NCBI GenBank assembly: GCA_036524155.1
Contig: DATDCV010000353.1
Location: 1 to 11,266 of the forward strand
From: DATDCV01 sp036524155
Lineage (GTDB): Bacteria > Verrucomicrobiota > Verrucomicrobiia > Limisphaerales > UBA8199
Direction of reading: 5' to 3'
DNA: 11,266 nt
Position numbers and translations under genes: made by a program. Positions 7,040-11,266 of the stretch are shown here, one piece after another. Under the pieces are notes generated by a model, which did no database searches, was not told where the DNA came from, and saw only the letters and a list, made by a program, of their open reading frames with translations. The number at the start of each line of letters is the position of its first letter. Positions within the stretch are counted from its first letter, which is position 1.

Positions 7040-7675
7040 ATGTTGCCTGAGGCCGCCGCTAATCCCTTTCTTCCTGTGATGGTGAGGCAGTTACGCCGTG
7101 CGCTTCGGGGTTGCCAGACGGTTCTGGACATTGGTTGCGGTGTATTGTCGCCGATGAGGTTCCTCCAAACAGGTTGCCTCGTTGGGGTGGATGGCCATGT
7201 GCCGGCCATCGAGCAAGCCCGGCGCAACGCGACCCACGACGAGTACTTCTGCGATGATGTCCGGCGCCTCGGCGAGCGGTTTGGGGAGCGGCGGTTCGAC
7301 GGGTGTGTGGCGCTGGATTTAATTGAGCACCTTCCCAAGGACGACGGCTGGCGCCTGCTTGACCAGATGGAGGCACTGGCGAAGCACAGGGTAATAATCC
7401 TGACTCCCAATGGTTTCCTGCCTCAGCAGAGCCAGGACGGCGACCTCCAGCAGCATCTCTCGGGCTGGACAGCCGCCGAAATGCGAACGCGAGGTTACCA
7501 GGTCAGTGGGATGTACGGCCCGAAGTCACTCCGGGGAGCCTATCACAGGATCCAATGCCGCCCCAGGCCCCTGTGGTCAATCATCTCGATCTTGCTCCAC
7601 TTTGTCAGCACACGGAATTGTCCCGAAAAAGCAGCCGCCATCTTCTGCGTGAAGGATAACGACAGCCCCGGCTAG
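7040..7675 (+). CDS. Class I SAM-dependent methyltransferase
   Basis: A SAM methyltransferase of 211 residues from this start. Motifs are motif I VLDIGCG (28-34), then VGVDGH (48-53), DVRRLG (73-78), the strand-4 region ALDLIEHLPKDDGW (91-104), and ILTPNGFLPQ (120-129). The C-terminus (HLSGWTAAEMRTRGYQV, then a basic and hydrophobic tail) is typical of small methyltransferases near glycosyltransferase genes. The substrate is unknown. Start choice: GTG 6920, ATG 6956 and ATG 6974 also lie in frame. The extra N-terminal residues they add (TPPSQS, RRRRFS) look unlike a folded domain, and starting at MLPEAAANPF puts motif I at the normal distance. No start has a clear Shine-Dalgarno sequence. The stop overlaps the stop of the opposing gene at CTAG (7672-7675), leaving no spacer for a terminator. 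Confidence 0.8.
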   Translation: MLPEAAANPFLPVMVRQLRRALRGCQTVLDIGCGVLSPMRFLQTGCLVGVDGHVPAIEQARRNATHDEYFCDDVRRLGERFGERRFDGCVALDLIEHLPKDDGWRLLDQMEALAKHRVIILTPNGFLPQQSQDGDLQQHLSGWTAAEMRTRGYQVSGMYGPKSLRGAYHRIQCRPRPLWSIISILLHFVSTRNCPEKAAAIFCVKDNDSPG

Positions 7676-8568
7676 CGCGGCGGCGCCCCGCCCTCGACGG
7701 TAAACAGGTTGTGCCAGTCAACCGCGGGAGCAAGGTAGGCAGTTTCCATGTGGGTCGCAAGCGAGGGGATGCGACACCATAATTTCCACTTGCGGCCAAC
7801 GGCAGCCTCGAGCGGGCTGTAGCGCCACGCCTGGGCGATGTACCCGCCGTAATTCAGTTTGCGACGGCAGCACCGGACAAACGCGATCGGATTCCTGAGA
7901 GTCTGTTTGGTCAAGGCCATCCAGAGCGCGACATCCAGATTCGTCCGTTGATAGGTGCGGAACACCCGCCTCGTTCGAGCGAGCGTGGATTGCCGCGTCA
8001 GAAACGTGAGGCAGCTCGAGGCGCAGGTCCGCCAATGCTTGCTCGCATGCAGCCGGACCTCCTGCCGCGCCGGGTGCAACGGGAGCTCATACGTATCCGG
8101 GTGGTCGTAGGGGGTCACAAAGTGCGCATCCTGGTTAGCAATGAGGAACGCCACCATCTCTTCGAGAGCATTCGGGCGGTAAAAATAATCATCTTCGGCG
8201 AAATAAACCAGCTCGGCATCTTCCTGTGACAAGAGCAGATCCAGTTGGCGGCCAAAAGTTGGGCGGTTGCCTATGGCGGGCGCTTCAATGATTTTGAGAT
8301 CAGCCTCCGCGAAACAATCGCGAAACAATGAGACATAGGGTGGCGGGCATCCATCGAGCAAAGCAAACACTTTGATTCTGAGATCCCCGGCCGCCCTCCG
8401 GAAGGAGCGCAGACATAATTCCGCCAATTTGAGTTTGTCGTCAGGAAAGATCGGCGTGGGTTTGGTGACCTTCGGGTAGATCCGGTAGGCGACGGCCAGG
8501 TCGTAGCCGCGTCCTCCGGGGTTTTGCCGCTGAGCCGGGCCTGGAGTTCTTGAATCGGAAGCTGTCAT
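7672..8568 (-). CDS. Putative glycosyltransferase with an EDDYFY motif
   Basis: A predicted cytoplasmic protein of 298 residues, last in a three-gene unit. The N-terminal half has the layout of a GT-A nucleotide-sugar binding domain: LAVAYRIYPK (24-33), LCLRSFRRA (51-59), IKVFALLDGCPPPY (65-78), RQLDLLL (107-113), and LVYFAEDDYFYRP (120-132). In the last, the acidic EDD is the likely DXD-type metal and nucleotide-sugar motif. Later come VTPYDHPDTYELP (151-163), LDVALWMAL (211-219), and a His in LATHMETAYLAP (270-281) that could help bind metal. It is not a textbook family 2 enzyme, and donor and acceptor are unknown. The ATG at 8568 overlaps the upstream stop as ATGA, which fixes the start; an in-frame extension to 8628 is Arg-rich and unlikely. 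Coupling to the FkbM gene suggests both act on the same glycan. Confidence 0.7.
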   Translation of the reverse strand: MTASDSRTPGPAQRQNPGGRGYDLAVAYRIYPKVTKPTPIFPDDKLKLAELCLRSFRRAAGDLRIKVFALLDGCPPPYVSLFRDCFAEADLKIIEAPAIGNRPTFGRQLDLLLSQEDAELVYFAEDDYFYRPNALEEMVAFLIANQDAHFVTPYDHPDTYELPLHPARQEVRLHASKHWRTCASSCLTFLTRQSTLARTRRVFRTYQRTNLDVALWMALTKQTLRNPIAFVRCCRRKLNYGGYIAQAWRYSPLEAAVGRKWKLWCRIPSLATHMETAYLAPAVDWHNLFTVEGGAPPR

Positions 8569-9386
8569 GAGAGAAGGGCCAACACTTCCTTGTCGTCGGC
8601 CCGCACGGCGATGAAGTTCGGCCCGCAAAAATCTTCGTGGCTCAGTTCATAGGGCCGAAAATCAACGTAAGTCGGGTAGAGCTTGCCGACGCGATAGCCG
8701 AGGGGGACCAGAAAGTCATAGGCATTCCGGAGGAGGAAGCCGGACACAATGTTGGTCGTATTGTATTCGAATTGAACCGCTCTCACCCGACCTGCGGCGA
8801 GTGTCTCTCGGAAACCCCGAAGCACTGCTCCCTCCATCCCTTCGACATCAATTTTCAGGTAGTCGATTCTCTCGATTTTCCGGCTGGCCACGTAAGAGTC
8901 CCCGGCCATGACTTTGGCCTTGACTACGGTTGTGTCCGGAACGTCCGGCATTGAGAAAGCCGAGGCCCGGAAGTGAGTGCTCCTCGAGAAATGGACATCG
9001 ATCTCGGCCTCCACGTCGGACAGCCCGATCGGGTTTAGCTTTACGCGGCTAGAGCCTTGCAGATTGCGTTCGAGCACATGGAAATTGTCCGGCACAATCT
9101 CAAAGGAATGAACTGTGACCTCCGGCCAGGTCCGCAGAGCCAGGCTCGTCCAATCGCCGACGTTGGCCCCTACATCCAAAGCGCAGCGCGGCGAAAGGCG
9201 CGATAGCCGCTCCAGACACCGCTGCTCCCCATTGCTCCGGAAATCAAAGTCCCGGTTTTCGTAGCCCCGGTAGAACAGATAGCAGGCCCGTCCCAGCAGG
9301 CGGATCGGCCACGTCCTTCGATACCGGCACGCGCGGCGCATCAATCCGGCTGAGACGTTGTAGATCAAACCGGAGGGTGGTTTCAT
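8565..9386 (-). CDS. FkbM-family SAM methyltransferase
   Basis: A 273-residue member of the FkbM methyltransferase family (Pfam Methyltransf_21). Visible hallmarks are motif I CALDVGANVGDWTSLA (68-83), VHSFEIVPDNFHVLERNL (92-109) with the acidic Glu that contacts the SAM ribose, GLSD (121-124), and the family signature IDYLKIDVEGMEGAVLRGF (174-192). An Arg-rich N-terminal region (MRRACRYRRTWPIRLLGR) precedes the fold and could favour membrane association. FkbM-type enzymes usually O-methylate sugars or polyketides; in a glycan cluster a sugar hydroxyl is the likely target (inference). ATGA overlaps at both ends, with the methyltransferase gene upstream and the glycosyltransferase gene downstream, place it in the middle of a tightly coupled unit. 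Confidence 0.9.
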   Translation of the reverse strand: MKPPSGLIYNVSAGLMRRACRYRRTWPIRLLGRACYLFYRGYENRDFDFRSNGEQRCLERLSRLSPRCALDVGANVGDWTSLALRTWPEVTVHSFEIVPDNFHVLERNLQGSSRVKLNPIGLSDVEAEIDVHFSRSTHFRASAFSMPDVPDTTVVKAKVMAGDSYVASRKIERIDYLKIDVEGMEGAVLRGFRETLAAGRVRAVQFEYNTTNIVSGFLLRNAYDFLVPLGYRVGKLYPTYVDFRPYELSHEDFCGPNFIAVRADDKEVLALLS

Positions 9387-10189
9387 GGTCGACTCAAAGC
9401 GACGGCTGAGGTTTTGATAACTTTCACACCGATGTTATACGACAAGATGCCATAGGGAATAAAGTAGTCCCAATCCGCGATCCAGCGCACGGGGGCGAGA
9501 AGCTTCCAGGCATTTTCCACCGTGAGCGCCAGGCTCATCACTTCGTGCAGGTTGCTCGCTAATGCGCCGGCAAATAATCCGCCCCGGAATACCCTTTCGA
9601 TGCAGTATTTCTTTCCGAAGAGGGAGTTATCAAGCATGCGGGTGAAATCGCGGACATTGTAATGCCGGTGCCTCCCTTCGTAACCGGCTCTAACTTGATC
9701 CGGAAGCGCCGACCCGTATTTCCGCCGGATTATCCAACCGAATACTCCAGGGGCCTTGGTGCGGAGATGGTAGGCATAGTTGTCGGGATCCAGGAACGAA
9801 AAGATCCCTTTATGGGGGGTGGTGATTATCAGTGCGCCCCCCGGCTTGAGAATCCGATGCATCTCGTTCAGCGCCAGCGTCTCATCTCCGACGTGCTCCA
9901 ATACATCATTGAGGATGATGGCGTCAAAGAACTCCGCCGCAAAAGGAGTCCGCTCAAGCCCGCATTCCAGGAAGGTGATATTGTCCGACCGGCTCCGGGC
10001 CACCGCGAGTAAATCCGGATTGGGGTCGATCCCCCAAACTGCCGGCACTTTGGCGCGGAATTGCCGGGTGCCGCTGCCATACGCGCATCCGCCGTCGAGC
10101 AAGGCCGTGCAATTTTCCGGTATCCAGTTGTATGCCAGCTTGATTCGCTCCCGGAGAGACGATTCTGGAAAAAACGCTCTGCCCTTCAT
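9383..10189 (-). CDS. Class I SAM-dependent methyltransferase (UbiE/Methyltransf_11 type)
   Basis: A SAM methyltransferase of 268 residues, first in the minus-strand three-gene unit. Motif I is ALLDGGCAYGSG (29-40); the first Gly replaces the more common Val in the D-V-G-C pattern. Next are WGIDPNPDLLAVAR (52-65), the strand-4 region DAIILNDVLEHVGDE (89-103), and HRILKPGGALIITTP (111-125), all standard. The C-terminal part (after about 125) is long, with HRHYNVRDFTRML (174-186) and aromatic stretches that may form the acceptor site. The substrate is unknown, probably a sugar intermediate. The ATG at 10189 is preceded by GGCAGAGG, a weak ribosome site with tight spacing. The end overlaps the FkbM gene as ATGA. 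A promoter is expected in the 296-base gap upstream. Confidence 0.88.
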   Translation of the reverse strand: MKGRAFFPESSLRERIKLAYNWIPENCTALLDGGCAYGSGTRQFRAKVPAVWGIDPNPDLLAVARSRSDNITFLECGLERTPFAAEFFDAIILNDVLEHVGDETLALNEMHRILKPGGALIITTPHKGIFSFLDPDNYAYHLRTKAPGVFGWIIRRKYGSALPDQVRAGYEGRHRHYNVRDFTRMLDNSLFGKKYCIERVFRGGLFAGALASNLHEVMSLALTVENAWKLLAPVRWIADWDYFIPYGILSYNIGVKVIKTSAVALSRP

Positions 10190-10485
10190 GCGCCTCTGCC
10201 GCCTTCACGCTGACTTTGCGAGTGTGCTGGAAAAGGTGATGAGCCGGCCCGGTCCCGGAAGCGGAACCTTCGCGCTTGTTCACCGGCCCGTGTGGCGAGG
10301 TTTGTCATCGACGCAAACAAGAAACACTATTCTTGCCCGTTTTGACAAACGAGAAAAACCTGAAGCTGGAAGAATTCGTGAACTATTCTGCGTCGCTCGG
10401 GACACTGGATCATTGCTCTCGCCCGCCGTGAGGGCTTCCTGCTCGCGCCTGCCAACGTGCGGGCCAACCCGGCTGACGGTTCCTG
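10190..10485. other. Intergenic gap between two minus-strand genes
   Basis: This 296-base stretch separates the end of the family 2 glycosyltransferase gene from the start of the three-gene unit. It contains a nested inverted repeat (10300-10350) and is more AT-rich around 10315-10380 than its flanks. No open frame here looks protein-like, and I found no clean terminator for the upstream gene. The minus strand shows only poor -35/-10 candidates. By position it should hold the promoter of the three-gene unit. Confidence 0.5.
10300..10350. repeat. Nested inverted repeat in the gap
   Basis: An outer pair GTTTGTC (10300-10306) and GACAAAC (10344-10350) encloses an inner pair CAAGAA (10318-10323) and TTCTTG (10330-10335) with a 6-base loop. 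Both pairs are perfect and share one near-common centre, so either strand could fold into a two-tier hairpin. No T-run follows on either strand. It could be an operator, a structured leader, or chance. Confidence 0.4.
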
Positions 10486-11266
10486 CTAACCCTCGCTCAC
10501 GCGCGGCACCCCCGAACGCCTCATCCGCTTCAACTCCTCCCACCGGTTAGGGCGCCAGTCCAAAAACCGCAACATCCACCAGTCGCTGCGCCGGCGAAAG
10601 CTCTTGATTCGCTTGCGCTCTGCAAGGATGTGCGCGCGCAGCCGCCAGCAGTCCTGCAGGGCGCCTAGATACGCCCGTCGGACGAAACTCCAGCGCCGTA
10701 CCAGGGCGAGCGCCACCACCGCCTCGGCGGCCAAGAGCAGCAACTGCAAGCCGACGCACAGCAGCAGGAGGTGCTGGGCATTCTTCAGCAACACCAGCAA
10801 GCCGTTGCGGTTGGCAAAAAAACGCTTCGTGTCGCTGGTGCGAAATTCAGTCGGTGCGTCGCCACCTGCCGGGTTCACGTTGGCTGCGCCCCGGTGGTGC
10901 AATCGCGCGGCCGGGATGCATACAGCCCGGTGCCCCGATAGCCACAGCCGCCACGAAAGATCCGTCTCGTCAGCGAACATGAAGAACTCCGCGTCAAAAC
11001 CCCCTAAGGCTCTGAACACGTCGCGCCTGACCAGATAGGCGCATCCTTCGGGCATAAAAACCTCCTGCGGACCCCGGAATTGCTCTCTGGCCGTGGCCAA
11101 GCCGAACACGTCGAAACCTGCCGCTCCGAGTGACTGGAAACTGTCGTCGTCGTAATTGAGAATCTGCGGGTTGGCCGCCTCCGCAGCCGCTTGCTTAGCG
11201 CCGGCTAACAGCCGCTCGATGCACTCTGGCTCGAGCCAGGTGTCGTTGTTCAGGAAGAAGACATAC
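10486..11266 (-). CDS. Family 2 glycosyltransferase, C-terminal part (N-terminus outside window)
   Basis: The frame is open to the right edge and gives 259 residues of a GT2 (GT-A fold) enzyme of the rhamnosyltransferase/WbbL-like group. The first visible residues, YVFFLNNDTWLEP, are the canonical metal and nucleotide-sugar motif region, so the gene starts beyond the window and the GTG at 11109 is internal. GCAYLVRRDVFRALGGFD and then FADETDLSWRLWLSGHR are the acceptor and catalytic-base regions typical of the family. The C-terminus has one hydrophobic segment (LLLLCVGLQLLLLAAEAVVALALV) and a basic tail ending PRVSEG, which should hold the enzyme at the inner face of the membrane. It probably adds one sugar to a lipid-linked chain. 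The donor cannot be told from this fragment. Confidence 0.88.
   Translation of the reverse strand, partial: YVFFLNNDTWLEPECIERLLAGAKQAAAEAANPQILNYDDDSFQSLGAAGFDVFGLATAREQFRGPQEVFMPEGCAYLVRRDVFRALGGFDAEFFMFADETDLSWRLWLSGHRAVCIPAARLHHRGAANVNPAGGDAPTEFRTSDTKRFFANRNGLLVLLKNAQHLLLLCVGLQLLLLAAEAVVALALVRRWSFVRRAYLGALQDCWRLRAHILAERKRIKSFRRRSDWWMLRFLDWRPNRWEELKRMRRSGVPRVSEG

Noticed and set aside
7679..7692. GGCGG/CCGCC hairpin just after the methyltransferase stop, considered as a terminator
   Set aside because: It is a 5-bp stem with no T-run on either side, and it falls inside the coding end of the opposing gene. A GC-rich sequence gives such stems by chance.
8569..8628. N-terminal extension of the EDDYFY glycosyltransferase
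   Set aside because: It would overlap the FkbM gene by 64 bases and is Arg-rich. The ATGA overlap at 8565-8568 is a much better start.
9780..10550. Plus-strand open frame across the 10190-10485 gap
   Set aside because: Most of it is antisense to the methyltransferase gene. The part in the gap is Ser/Arg/Pro-rich with no conserved pattern.
11107..11109. GTG at 11109 as the start of the right-edge glycosyltransferase
   Set aside because: The frame stays open upstream to the edge and encodes the canonical FLNNDTW region, so this GTG is internal.
1..11266. CRISPR arrays, tRNA or rRNA genes, transposases, integrases
   Set aside because: I saw no regularly spaced direct repeats, no tRNA-like cloverleaf, no rRNA segments and no recombinase motifs in any frame.

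Overview
The window is GC-rich and densely coded. It looks like part of a chromosomal glycan (surface polysaccharide) biosynthesis and modification region from an environmental Gram-negative bacterium. The mix of a secreted GH106-type rhamnosidase, a large YfhO-type membrane protein, several methyltransferases and glycosyltransferases, few recognisable Shine-Dalgarno sites, a TTG start and short dispersed repeats fits Verrucomicrobiota (Pedosphaera/Limisphaera-like) best. Planctomycetota or Acidobacteriota cannot be excluded. This placement is inference: there is no rRNA or marker gene.

Layout, left to right: (1) the last 41 codons of an unidentified plus-strand gene, then a short intergenic stretch with a REP-like hairpin; (2) a plus-strand class I SAM methyltransferase (266-970); (3) converging on it, a minus-strand pair: a YfhO-family polytopic membrane protein (read first) followed, with a 4-base overlap, by a secreted GH106-family glycoside hydrolase that begins with TTG; (4) a divergent promoter region around 6845-7039 and a second plus-strand SAM methyltransferase; (5) meeting it tail to tail at a shared CTAG, a minus-strand three-gene unit read from 10189 to 7672: SAM methyltransferase, FkbM-family methyltransferase, putative glycosyltransferase, all linked by ATGA overlaps; (6) a 296-base gap holding a nested inverted repeat; (7) the C-terminal 259 residues of a family 2 glycosyltransferase that runs off the right edge.

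Taken together, the cytoplasmic glycosyltransferases and methyltransferases probably build and methylate a sugar chain. The YfhO-type protein probably acts on lipid-linked sugars at the outer face of the inner membrane. The coupled GH106 enzyme, exported to the periplasm or beyond, could trim or recycle rhamnosyl units. Four methyltransferases in about 10 kb suggest an O-methylated glycan. The substrate cannot be read from the sequence.

The most unusual local signals are inside the hydrolase gene. A linker of about 39 residues that looks inserted contains a degenerate 7-base tandem repeat and a hairpin. A second linker contains a perfect 16-bp palindrome. Both look like short dispersed elements that landed in frame.
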